Below are positions 7,663 to 14,992 of a stretch of 21,912 nt of DNA, in pieces. Each line of letters starts with the position of its first letter. Position 1 is the stretch's first letter. The notes beneath the pieces are model-generated. The model did not search any database. It saw only the letters and a program-made list of their open reading frames with translations, and was not told where the DNA came from. The stretch comes from Pseudomonadota bacterium (lineage in GTDB: Bacteria > Pseudomonadota > Gammaproteobacteria > Steroidobacterales > Steroidobacteraceae), in contig JAFAEQ010000012.1 of assembly GCA_023423935.1 (NCBI GenBank), positions 1 to 21,912 of the forward strand, given 5' to 3'. A program made the translations under genes and the position numbers.

Positions 7663-9006
7663 GTACTTGCCATGGCCGGCGGGGCCGACGATCTGGCCGT
7701 CCTGCATCACCGGTACGCCGCGCACGATCGTCATGCGTGGCCAGCCTTTGAGCTTCTGGCCGTCGTAGAGGCTGTAATCCGAATAGGAACCGAGCTCTTC
7801 CGCACGCACCTCACGCTCGAACTCGGGCTCGACGATCGTGATGTCGGCATCCAGTCCCACACGCAGATCGCCCTTGGTGGAATCGATGGAAAAGATTTTT
7901 GCAGGCGCGCTCGTGAGTACCTGTGCGATGCGCTGTAACGACAGCCGACCGCGGTGATAGCCCTCGCTCATCAACACCGGCAGGATCGTCGCGGTGCCTG
8001 GGAAGCCCTGCGAGGCCTGCCAGATACCCTTCTCCTTCGTCGCGCGCTTGCGCGGCACATGATCCGAGGCGACGACGTCGATGCTGCCGTCCGCCAGCCC
8101 TTCCCACATCGCATCGACATCGTCTTGCGAGCGAAACGGCGGATTCGCTTTGCCGAGCGGCCCGATGTCCGCGTCCATCGTGTGCGTCAGGTAGTGGGGA
8201 CACGTCTCCACGTAGATGCGGTCGTAGCGCTTGCGCCAGCGACGCACTTCATCGAGCGCCATGCGCGTCGACAGATGCGGAATATAGATCGTCGCGCCGT
8301 GATGCTCGGCAAAGTACATCGCCCGCACCACGCTCTCGGCTTCGGTGAACGGCGGCTTCGCCAGACTCCAATCGTGCAAGGTCGACTTGCCAGCCGCCTG
8401 CATCTGCCGGCGAATGCGGTTGACGAGCTCGATGTTCTCGGTGTGCAGCACCACGGTGACGCCGCCGATGCGCGCAGCTTCTTCCAGCAACGCGTACAGA
8501 TAGCCGTCGTCGGTGCCATCGAGGCCGAGATAGCGGCCCTCCTCGCCCTTGAAGTTCATGAAGTACTTGAACGAGCGCACCCCATACGTACGAACGTAGC
8601 TTTCGAGACCGCGAATGTGCTGCTCGCTCGCCGTGCTGAAATGAAATCCGAAGTCGACGTGTGCGCGCGGCGTCGCATGCTGCATCTCGCGCTCGAAGAC
8701 GCCGCCATAGTCCTCGTTGTTCAGGAAGTAGCCCAGGACCGTCGAGAACCCGCCTTGTGCGGCGTAGATCGTCTCTGTCGTGTATTCGGTGATCGGCTCG
8801 GCGAAGCCGAAGTGAATGTGCGCATCGATGAGTCCCGGGAAGACCAGCTTACCGCTCGCGTCAATCGTGCTCGCAGCGAGTGGCTGTGCCGTGCCGCGCT
8901 CCAGGATGGCGGCGATGCGTCCATCCTTGATTGCGATGTCGACCTCGGATTGACCGGACTCGGGGAAAACTACGGTGCCATTGACGACGGCCAAATCGAA
9001 TTTCAT
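7648..9006 (-). CDS. Cyclic amidohydrolase (dihydropyrimidinase/hydantoinase family)
   Basis: This 452-residue amidohydrolase-superfamily enzyme should hydrolyse a cyclic amide bond such as that of dihydropyrimidines, hydantoins or allantoin, giving an N-carbamoyl product. The binuclear metal site of the D-hydantoinase type is complete: HIH (63-65) after GLIDA, Lys147 in SFKYF as the carboxylated bridging lysine, His188 in VVLHTE, His244 in YIPHLST, and Asp315 in ASDHVP. The N-terminal beta-sandwich and its C-terminal return (GADITIVEP-like) are present. It starts in TAATG, overlapping the stop of the CobW-like gene, so the two are translationally coupled. The divergent N-carbamoyl hydrolase-like gene and the convergent symporter fit a ureide or hydantoin catabolic route. 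The exact substrate cannot be read from sequence; allantoinase or a phenylhydantoinase-like activity are alternatives. Confidence 0.88.
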   Translation of the reverse strand: MKFDLAVVNGTVVFPESGQSEVDIAIKDGRIAAILERGTAQPLAASTIDASGKLVFPGLIDAHIHFGFAEPITEYTTETIYAAQGGFSTVLGYFLNNEDYGGVFEREMQHATPRAHVDFGFHFSTASEQHIRGLESYVRTYGVRSFKYFMNFKGEEGRYLGLDGTDDGYLYALLEEAARIGGVTVVLHTENIELVNRIRRQMQAAGKSTLHDWSLAKPPFTEAESVVRAMYFAEHHGATIYIPHLSTRMALDEVRRWRKRYDRIYVETCPHYLTHTMDADIGPLGKANPPFRSQDDVDAMWEGLADGSIDVVASDHVPRKRATKEKGIWQASQGFPGTATILPVLMSEGYHRGRLSLQRIAQVLTSAPAKIFSIDSTKGDLRVGLDADITIVEPEFEREVRAEELGSYSDYSLYDGQKLKGWPRMTIVRGVPVMQDGQIVGPAGHGKYLARP

Positions 9007-10034
9007 TACGGAGCAGTCCTCGAGGAAAGTTCATGGATCGATGCGGGCGGAAAGGTGCCCGGCTCGGCAAACAGCGCAGCGAAGCTGGCTTGCAGCAACT
9101 CATTCGGCACGTCCTGCGTGATGCAGACGAGGCGCGTGCGACGATCGTCGGAAGGCCATGCAGGCAGGCGCGTCGGCGGTGCGAATACGGTCTGCACTCC
9201 CTGCACGAGCACGGGAGTGTCGATGCCGTCGATGCGCACGAGCCCTTTGCAGCGGAGCAGTCTTCCGCCCAGTTCGTTGCGCACCAGCTCGCTCCAGCCG
9301 GCGAGCCCTGCCCAGTGCAACGCACGATCGGTGATGAACGATGTGGAGCGCACCGACCCTTCGTGGCGATCGGCACTCACTGCGAACGTGTCGCGCGAGT
9401 GTGTCATGGTCGCCCGCTCGAGCAAGACGCTGTCCACACTGAAGGTCGCGTCGTGCGAAAGATGAACGCTCGCGTATGGATTCAGCGCTGCGACGGCTTG
9501 GCGTACGCGCGCGACGGCCTCTTCGGAGGCTACGTCCGCCTTCGTGATCACGATGCGGTCCGCGAGTGCCGTCTGCGTGATCGCCTCACGATTCGTTTCG
9601 TACTGGCCGGCTCCGAAGACGGCATCGACCGTCGTGACGAGCGCCGCCAACTCGAAGTAGTGCGAGACGAAGCTGTCGCGCAACAGGACCTGCAGCAACG
9701 ACGTTGGATCCGCCAGGCCCGTGGTCTCCACGATCACGCGCGAGAACGGCGGAACCTCGGCGCGCGCGCGTCGATGATACAAATCAGCGAGCGTTTCCTT
9801 GAACGAGTCGAGCACCGTGCAGCACAGACAACCCGAATCCAGCACGACAACGTTGTCGGTAGAGCTCACGACGAGCAGATGATCGAGCGGTATGTCGCCG
9901 AACTCGTTGACGATCACTGCAGTGTCGCGCAGCTTCGGCTCGCGCAGCAGCCTGTTGATCAGCGTCGTCTTGCCGCTGCCCAGGAAACCCGTCAGCACGG
10001 TGAGCGGTATCCGCTGCGAGAAATCCTCCGGCAT
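9006..10034 (-). CDS. COG0523/CobW-family GTPase, probable metallochaperone
   Basis: This 342-residue protein is a G3E-family GTPase of the CobW/COG0523 group. It shows Walker A GFLGSGKT (16-23), the metal-binding CxCC motif CLCC (69-72) in VLDSGCLCC, a Walker B/ETTG region (103-106), and the guanine-specificity motif TKAD (164-167). A C-terminal CobW_C-type domain contains LHWAGLAGWSELVRNELGGRLLRCKGLVRI. COG0523 proteins deliver zinc, cobalt or iron to client enzymes or act in metal homeostasis. The coupling (TAATG) to a binuclear-metal amidohydrolase downstream suggests that this enzyme is the client, which is inference. No zinc-uptake genes or Zur-like site were noticed. The ATG at 10034 has a weak ribosome binding site. 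Cytosolic. Confidence 0.9.
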   Translation of the reverse strand: MPEDFSQRIPLTVLTGFLGSGKTTLINRLLREPKLRDTAVIVNEFGDIPLDHLLVVSSTDNVVVLDSGCLCCTVLDSFKETLADLYHRRARAEVPPFSRVIVETTGLADPTSLLQVLLRDSFVSHYFELAALVTTVDAVFGAGQYETNREAITQTALADRIVITKADVASEEAVARVRQAVAALNPYASVHLSHDATFSVDSVLLERATMTHSRDTFAVSADRHEGSVRSTSFITDRALHWAGLAGWSELVRNELGGRLLRCKGLVRIDGIDTPVLVQGVQTVFAPPTRLPAWPSDDRRTRLVCITQDVPNELLQASFAALFAEPGTFPPASIHELSSRTAP

Positions 10035-10148
10035 ATTTCACACTCAAGCACTACGCATCGACGTGGTAGCCTACTAAAGCGTGCACTCGTGCGCGAGTCG
10101 CAACGCATCTCGATGCAATTTTTTCGTTGACGATTGATGAGGAACAGC
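10035..10148. promoter_or_regulatory. Divergent promoter region, CobW-like/N-carbamoyl hydrolase
   Basis: This 114-bp gap between divergent genes must contain promoters for both. A short dyad ACTCG-TGCG-CGAGT is present around 10086-10099 and could be an operator half or simply a hairpin. No dedicated regulator gene is adjacent. The plus-strand gene has a TGAGGAA ribosome binding site just before 10149, which decides its start. Confidence 0.35.
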
Positions 10149-10823
10149 ATGCGCCCTTGGTCGAACATCATCAGTGAAGAAGAGCAACGCCGTTATCGTG
10201 CGGCGGGCTTCGGACGTCCCTCGGGCTTCGGCAAGAAGCCTGCACTGCTGATCATCGACGTGCAGTACCGAACCGTCGGCTCGCAGTCGAAGCCTTTCTG
10301 GGAATCCATCGAAGAGTTTCCAACGAGCTGCGGTGAAGCGGGATGGAATGCCGTGCGCGCGATCCAGCCGCTGCTCGAAGAATTCCGCGCGCGCTCATGG
10401 CCCGTCCTTTATCCGCACGTTGCACGCAAGCAGAGCTACGACGGCGGACGCCTCGCAGCGAAGGTGCCCTCGATCATGTCGATTCCCGATCACGGTTACG
10501 ACTTCGTCCGCGAGATCGCGCCGCGTGAAGGCGACATTCTCGTTCCGAAGAAGCACCCCAGCGCGTTCTTCGCAACGGCACTCGCCAGTCATCTCATCGA
10601 TCTTGGAGTGGACACGATCATCGCAACAGGCTGCACGACGAGCGGCTGCGTTCGAGGCACGGTCGTCGATGCGTTCTCGTACAATTTCCGCGTCGCCGTT
10701 CCCGAAGAATGCGTCTACGACCGAAGTGCCGTGTCGCACGCGGTCAACCTGTTCGACATGTCCGAGAAGTACGCGGACGTCGCGTCGGTCGCAGAGATCA
10801 TCTCGAAATTGCGTCAGCTTTAA
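10149..10823 (+). CDS. Isochorismatase-fold cysteine hydrolase, N-carbamoylsarcosine amidohydrolase-like
   Basis: This 224-residue enzyme is of the isochorismatase-like cysteine hydrolase fold, in the branch containing N-carbamoylsarcosine amidohydrolase. It opens with W-NIISEEEQRRYRAAGFG and GFGKKPALLIIDVQ. The catalytic triad is visible as Asp37 (LLIID), a Lys in VPKKHPSAF (124/125) and Cys167 in GCTTSGCVRGTVVDAFSY. The C-terminus has the family's HAVNLFDMSEKYADV. Enzymes of this branch hydrolyse carbamoyl or amide groups, releasing ammonia and CO2 or a free acid. The start is the ATG at 10149, which has TGAGGAA in front; an earlier TTG/ATG at 10134/10137 is possible. It diverges from the CobW-hydantoinase pair and probably acts on the ring-opened product. 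Maleamate-amidase-like activity is an alternative. Confidence 0.88.
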   Translation: MRPWSNIISEEEQRRYRAAGFGRPSGFGKKPALLIIDVQYRTVGSQSKPFWESIEEFPTSCGEAGWNAVRAIQPLLEEFRARSWPVLYPHVARKQSYDGGRLAAKVPSIMSIPDHGYDFVREIAPREGDILVPKKHPSAFFATALASHLIDLGVDTIIATGCTTSGCVRGTVVDAFSYNFRVAVPEECVYDRSAVSHAVNLFDMSEKYADVASVAEIISKLRQL

Positions 10824-10853
10824 CTGCAAGATCTCTGAGCGTCGGGTTTGCCG

Positions 10854-10875
10854 CCACGCAGCGCCCTGTGCGTGG
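10854..10875 (+). terminator. Weak hairpin after the cysteine hydrolase gene
   Basis: CCACGCA (10854-10860) pairs with TGCGTGG (10869-10875) across an 8-base loop, about 30 bases past the stop. There is no T-run, so it is only a candidate terminator or mRNA-stabilising hairpin. Confidence 0.3.
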
Positions 10876-10929
10876 GTCCGCGACGCATCAGCGGCAAGAC
10901 TCGGCGCTGCAGCGCACACGGCTCGCATG

Positions 10930-10960
10930 ACATCGACGCATGACGTCGATGTGTGCACAC
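10930..10960. promoter_or_regulatory. Dyad-symmetric site upstream of the ferric-reductase-like gene (possible operator)
   Basis: A perfect 9-bp inverted repeat, ACATCGACG (10930-10938) and CGTCGATGT (10944-10952), has a 5-base spacer. The palindrome GTGTGCACAC (10951-10960) overlaps its edge. It lies 115-145 bases before the likely start of the reductase gene. Such dyads are typical of dimeric repressor sites, but no matching regulator can be named. Confidence 0.4.
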
Positions 10961-11074
10961 GCAGCTACCGCCGCATCGACCGATGCCGCGCCTGCGCTCG
11001 TCGAGTGCGTACAGACAGGTCCGGCATGCAGACCTATGCTCGCTCTGCTTTCTCCAAGCCGAGCAGCACACCCG

Positions 11075-12340
11075 ATGCATCTGAGAGCGTGGCAGGCAGT
11101 TGCATTAGTGACTGCCGCAAGCGTGATCGTCACGCTTGCTCAAGTGCCCGAGACCACCTGGTGGAGCTCGGCGGCACTGAGTTTGTCGGCAGGCGTGGCT
11201 GCGGCCACGCTCATGGGCGCAGCGGCCACGCTCGGCAGTCGCTGGCCCTTCATCGAGACGCTTTTCGGCGGACTGGATCGCGTCTACCTCGCGCACAAAT
11301 GGATGTCGATCTATGCGCTCGCCTTCGCCTCGATACATTTCGTGTTCAACGCCGGCGCGGCGGAATGGGAATCCGCCTCGATCATCGCGCTCGAGCCTGT
11401 GTGGACACGCCTCGTGCGTCAGCTCAGCTTCGTCGCGTTGATGCTGATCGTCATCCTCGCGCTCGACCGCAAGATCCCGTATCACCGCTGGCGCTGGTGG
11501 CACAAGCTCTCAGGACCGCTGTACGTCATCGTCATTCTTCACTGGCTGAGCTTCCGATCACCTATCGCGCTGGCAAGCTCCGCCGGAATCTGGCTTGCCG
11601 CGTGGTCCGCACTGGGCGTGACGGCAGCGTTCTACAAGTTGCTGCTCTATCCATTCCTCTCCCCGCACGCCGAGTACCGTGTCATCCGCACTGTGCCCGG
11701 CGCCGCCGCACTTCATGTAGCGCTCGAGCCGGTGAAACATCCGATCGCATTCGAGCCAGGTCAGTTTGCATTCCTGTCCTTGAAAGAGGATGGCCTGCGC
11801 GAGCCGCATCCCTTCACGATCGCGAACGCACCCGATGACAAGGGCCATGTGCACTTCGTCATTCGTGGCTTGGGCGACTACACCGACAAGCTGATCGCGA
11901 ACACCGCGCCGGGAATGTATGCCACCGTCTATGCCCCCTTCGGCCGGTTCCGCCGACAGCGAGAATCGAAACGTGAGGTATGGATTGCGGGAGGCGTGGG
12001 AATCTCGCCGTTCATCGCGTGGCTCAAGGAAGATACGCCCTCGCCTCTGGCGAATGTCACGCTGTTCTATTTCTTCACGCCGGGCAGAGCGTTCCCCGAA
12101 CCGACCGTCATGGAAGAGCTCGTAATAAAACGTGAAGCGGAGCTCGTCTCCATCGCGGACGGGCCGACGAGTCCGTTGTTCACTCGCCGCTTTACCGAGA
12201 TTGCCCGCGACGCTGGCGCCGAGCAGGTCCAGGTGAGCTTCTGTGGACCGCCAGGTCTTCTGAAGCGAGTTCGCCGCGTGATGCGCGACGTCGGCGTGCC
12301 CGAAACCAATCTTCAGTTCGAGTACTTCGATTTCAGATGA
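11075..12340 (+). CDS. Ferric-reductase-like transmembrane flavoprotein (FAD/NAD-binding oxidoreductase)
   Basis: This protein of about 421 residues resembles COG4097-type ferric reductase/NADPH-oxidase-like proteins. The membrane half has about six helices and two pairs of candidate heme-binding histidines: His74/His88 (LAHKWMSIYALAFASIHF) and His143/His156 (RWWHKLSGPLYVIVILHW). The cytosolic half is a ferredoxin-reductase-like module with an FAD motif HPFTIAN (245-251), a nucleotide motif GGVGISPF (306-313) and a C-terminal FCGPPGLL. It should pass electrons from NAD(P)H through FAD and heme across the membrane to iron or another acceptor. The start is uncertain: ATG at 11075 gives the most natural N-terminus, while 11036 and 10940 are in frame but poorly supported, and a dyad sits on the latter. 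Its link to the preceding catabolic genes is only positional. Confidence 0.85.
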   Translation: MHLRAWQAVALVTAASVIVTLAQVPETTWWSSAALSLSAGVAAATLMGAAATLGSRWPFIETLFGGLDRVYLAHKWMSIYALAFASIHFVFNAGAAEWESASIIALEPVWTRLVRQLSFVALMLIVILALDRKIPYHRWRWWHKLSGPLYVIVILHWLSFRSPIALASSAGIWLAAWSALGVTAAFYKLLLYPFLSPHAEYRVIRTVPGAAALHVALEPVKHPIAFEPGQFAFLSLKEDGLREPHPFTIANAPDDKGHVHFVIRGLGDYTDKLIANTAPGMYATVYAPFGRFRRQRESKREVWIAGGVGISPFIAWLKEDTPSPLANVTLFYFFTPGRAFPEPTVMEELVIKREAELVSIADGPTSPLFTRRFTEIARDAGAEQVQVSFCGPPGLLKRVRRVMRDVGVPETNLQFEYFDFR

Positions 12341-12615
12341 GCGACCACTATCGCGGCACGCACCCGGAACTAGCTACGGACTTCGATCGCCATCGCCCGT
12401 TCTCGTGCCGCTGAACGCGATCCGTGGCGCAGCCCGCGCGCTGAACAGCGCAACACACGTCGACATCCAATGCCAGGACGTGCCGGTTGAATGCTGCATG
12501 AGGTAAGCTCAAGCCGAGCACACATTCATCGGCGGCTACCTGAATGAACGGCAGGGCCGATGCCGGAGCTGCTTCCCGCACTCTCGTGATGATGCAGTGG
12601 CCGTGGACACTAACA

Positions 12616-13389
12616 ATGGAAGAACAGGCAATGCGGCTCGAAGCCAGGCATTTCTATCTGGCTACCACAGGTGTTTGCATCTTTCTGGCCGCGCAAGCCT
12701 TCCAGGCGCTGTGCATCATCTTCTGGTTGCCCGAAGAATCCATGACGGCCGCGAGCGATTTCGCCATCCGCCTTGGTGGGCTGGATCGCATTCGAGCGCT
12801 CGCCGTGCTGCTTGGCATCGTCGCGTTAGCCATGACGTACGGCGTGATTGCACTGGACCGCTTCGCTCAGGCACCGCTCACCTCATTGCTGGGCTTCGCG
12901 TTCGGCCTGTTGTTCATTGCTTTCGAAGTGCTACATCGCGGCCTGGATTTCGTGATGGTCAGTCAGCAATGGGCAGGCGAATTCGCTTCCGCCGCCGATC
13001 CGGCTGTGCGAGATGCGCTGGCGCAGCGACACGAACTTTGGGAATCGTTCACCGCAGCCCTCTATTTCCCGCTGTTGCTGTCCGGCATGGTTGCCTCGAC
13101 CTGCTTCGCCATTGCCACATGGAGTTCCGGTCGCGGGTGGCTGTGGCTGGCCTCGACGGGCTTCGCGCTCAATGCGCTACGCATCCTGGGCCGGCTACTG
13201 GGCAGCTACACCGATATCGCCTGGCTGGGATTCATGGACAGCTTCATCCTGTACCTCCTGCTGGTGTTCCTGGCCAATGGGATGGTGGCGGCATGGTTGA
13301 TCCGGCGCGCGGCGCTCAGTGAGTCGCGGAGCGCTCCACCCACCACTCCACCGCGTCTGATTCCTACGCGACAGACATCGATCTCTTGA
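12616..13389 (+). CDS. Polytopic membrane protein of unknown function
   Basis: This 257-residue protein has about six hydrophobic helices, for example HFYLATTGVCIFLAAQAFQAL, IRALAVLLGIVALAMTYGVIAL, SLLGFAFGLLFIAFEVL, LYFPLLLSGMVASTCFAIATW and SFILYLLLVFLANGMVAAWLI. A charged loop (about QQWAGEFASAADPAVRDALAQRHELWESF) lies in the middle. The general look is like DUF4386-type membrane proteins, but I am not confident of that family. The start is uncertain: ATGs at 12544, 12616 and 12631 are in frame. 12616 or 12631 give an N-terminus just ahead of the first helix, and GGAAG precedes 12631. The gene converges with the AraC-type regulator, with 61 bp between the stops. The 275 bases before it hold no gene I can support. 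Confidence 0.65.
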   Translation: MEEQAMRLEARHFYLATTGVCIFLAAQAFQALCIIFWLPEESMTAASDFAIRLGGLDRIRALAVLLGIVALAMTYGVIALDRFAQAPLTSLLGFAFGLLFIAFEVLHRGLDFVMVSQQWAGEFASAADPAVRDALAQRHELWESFTAALYFPLLLSGMVASTCFAIATWSSGRGWLWLASTGFALNALRILGRLLGSYTDIAWLGFMDSFILYLLLVFLANGMVAAWLIRRAALSESRSAPPTTPPRLIPTRQTSIS

Positions 13390-13450
13390 CCCGTTACTCC
13401 GTCTCGGAGCGCAGCAGATGATCCGAGACCGTCGTCCTGCAGATCGCACT

Positions 13451-14278
13451 TCAAGACGCCATCGCGGCTGGGGTCATTCCGAAGAATGCCGCGAATTCAC
13501 GATCGAAGTGCGATTGGTCGTAGTAGCACTCGAGGTACCGCTTGCTGGCGCCACGCGGCGAGTCGGACAGGTACTTGAGGTAGCTGTGCTTGAATCGGAC
13601 CACGCGTGCATATTGCTTCGGCGTGATTCCCATGCTGGCAATGAAACGACGTTCCAATGTGCGCTCGGTGACTTGATGGCGCCTCAGCCAATCGCAGAGC
13701 AGTAAGGATCCGCACGTGCGTGCGACGTGGCGTCTCAGCGCATTGACCAGTGGATCCTGAGCAATGGAATCGCGCAATTCATGCAACAGGAAATCGTCGA
13801 ACAGCTGCCGGACCGCGTCCGCCGATCGCGCATCCGTCACCGCGTTCTCGAGACGTAGCAACGGCCCGTGATTGAGTTCCGTGAGCGCAAGCGTCGCGTC
13901 GCGGAATTCGCCGAGCGGTGTCTGCGTCAGGTGCCACAGCGCATCAGGATGAAGCTTGATGCCGGCGAGCCTGGCCCGCCCGATCGAGCGCGTATTGACC
14001 GAGTGCGAGCGACCGCCGATGACATAGCTCGAACTCATGGTCGTGCAGAACGCGGCATCGTCCACGCGCCAGCGCTTGAACGCACCCGCCAACACGAAGA
14101 CGATCTCCGCATGTCCATCCGGCAGGATCAGCTGTCGCTCATCGATCGGCAGAATCAATGTCGCCGGCACATCCGGATCGGGCTCGACGTAGTAGTAGCA
14201 CACGATCCACGGCTGCAACCGCGCATGGGGCCGCATGCACCAGTAACGCATTCCGTCCCGAATCATCGTCGATTGCAT
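13451..14278 (-). CDS. AraC-family transcriptional regulator
   Basis: This 275-residue regulator has an N-terminal sensing domain (about 1-165, with RLQPWIVCYYYVEPD and LPDGHAEIVFVLAG) of the DUF6597 type. A C-terminal AraC/XylS double helix-turn-helix follows at about 170-273. The second HTH is clear in RVVRFKHSYLKYLS...YYDQSHFDREFAAFFGMTPAAM. The first is more diverged (LCDWLRRHQVTERTLERRFIASMGITPKQYAR). Length is typical. The ATG at 14278 follows GAGGGAT. It is divergent from the molybdenum hydroxylase genes across 240 bp that contain a 12-bp direct repeat at 20-bp spacing, a usual arrangement for AraC-type binding. It therefore probably controls those genes and itself. The inducer is unknown. 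Confidence 0.92.
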   Translation of the reverse strand: MQSTMIRDGMRYWCMRPHARLQPWIVCYYYVEPDPDVPATLILPIDERQLILPDGHAEIVFVLAGAFKRWRVDDAAFCTTMSSSYVIGGRSHSVNTRSIGRARLAGIKLHPDALWHLTQTPLGEFRDATLALTELNHGPLLRLENAVTDARSADAVRQLFDDFLLHELRDSIAQDPLVNALRRHVARTCGSLLLCDWLRRHQVTERTLERRFIASMGITPKQYARVVRFKHSYLKYLSDSPRGASKRYLECYYDQSHFDREFAAFFGMTPAAMAS

Positions 14279-14310
14279 CTCGATCCCTCGCGAGCCGACC
14301 GGCCGCTCAT

Positions 14311-14342
14311 CCGTTCGTCACGCGTAACGGCCGTTCGTCACG
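14311..14342. promoter_or_regulatory. Direct repeats, candidate AraC-type regulator binding site
   Basis: CCGTTCGTCACG occurs twice, at 14311-14322 and 14331-14342, exactly 20 bp apart. That places both copies on nearly the same face of the helix. The palindrome AACGGCCGTT bridges the two. The site lies 33 bases upstream of the AraC gene start and about 180 bases upstream of the hydroxylase genes. Direct-repeat half-sites with this spacing are typical of AraC-family activators; binding here is inferred. Confidence 0.55.
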
Positions 14343-14518
14343 TATGTCGGCTTTTTACAAGACGCGATACATGCCAAACCCGATACTTCGACTACGTCGA
14401 GTGTGACCTATCTTGCAAGACATCCGGTCCGCGCGTTTCGATACTTCAATGCCTGGCCGGTGCAGTAGTTTCGCGGTCGATCCTTCCGCGCTTTCCGAAT
14501 ATCAGGACGACTCAGCCC

Positions 14519-14992
14519 ATGAAGGCAGCCTTGTACGTCAATGGCCAGCTACGGAACGTCGATGCCGACCCGCAGACCCCGTTGCTCTGGGTGTTGCGCG
14601 ACCACCTCGGCATGACGGGGACCAAGTTCGGGTGCGGCATCGGGCAATGCGGAGCCTGCACGATTCACCTCAACGGCTCCGCGACGAGATCCTGTCTTCT
14701 GCCGCTCGCAGCCGTCAACAATGCGCGGATCACCACGATCGAGGGACTGTCGCAGGACGCGACTCATCCGCTGCAGCAGGTGTGGATGACGGACAACGTA
14801 CCGCAATGCGGCTACTGCCAAGCCGGCATGCTGATGGCAGCGGCGGCACTATTGAAAGAGAACGCGAACCCCAGCGACGCACAGATCGACGCTGCGATCA
14901 CCAATATCTGCCGATGCGGCACGTACCCGCGCATCCGCACCGGAATTCACAAAGCCGCCGCCCAGCTGCGCAGCCAAGCGGTGTCGCCATGA
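14519..14992 (+). CDS. 2Fe-2S subunit of a molybdenum hydroxylase (aldehyde/isoquinoline oxidoreductase type)
   Basis: This 157-residue small subunit belongs to the xanthine dehydrogenase/CO dehydrogenase family and carries two 2Fe-2S clusters. The plant-ferredoxin-like cluster uses Cys39, Cys44, Cys47 and Cys59 (GCGIGQCGAC...RSC). The C-terminal alpha-helical cluster uses Cys96, Cys99, Cys130 and Cys132 (QCGYCQAG, ICRCGTYPRIR). It carries electrons from the molybdenum site of the partner subunit to an outside acceptor. There is no signal peptide, so it must travel with the Tat-exported large subunit if the enzyme is periplasmic. The ATG at 14519 follows AGGA. Its stop overlaps the large-subunit start in ATGA, so the two are co-translated. 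No FAD subunit is present, as in isoquinoline 1-oxidoreductase and periplasmic aldehyde oxidoreductases. Confidence 0.93.
   Translation: MKAALYVNGQLRNVDADPQTPLLWVLRDHLGMTGTKFGCGIGQCGACTIHLNGSATRSCLLPLAAVNNARITTIEGLSQDATHPLQQVWMTDNVPQCGYCQAGMLMAAAALLKENANPSDAQIDAAITNICRCGTYPRIRTGIHKAAAQLRSQAVSP

Noticed and set aside
7954..10130. Plus-strand open frames opposite the amidohydrolase and CobW genes
   Set aside because: They carry no family motif and lie opposite two genes with complete catalytic motifs.
10333..11838. Plus-strand 501-codon frame across the cysteine hydrolase and reductase genes
   Set aside because: It is an Arg/Ser-rich shifted frame that overlaps two genes with clear motifs and crosses their intergenic region.
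12348..12581. Short minus-strand frame of 77 codons in the gap before the membrane protein
   Set aside because: No recognisable family or convincing ribosome binding site; could be chance in GC-rich DNA.
13868..14518. N-terminal extension of the 2Fe-2S subunit frame
   Set aside because: The extension is antisense to the AraC gene and has no similarity to the family; the ATG at 14519 gives the normal N-terminus MKAALYVNGQ.
14413..14988. N-terminal extension of the molybdopterin subunit frame
   Set aside because: It overlaps the small-subunit gene in another frame. The ATG at 14989 gives a proper Tat signal and an ATGA junction.
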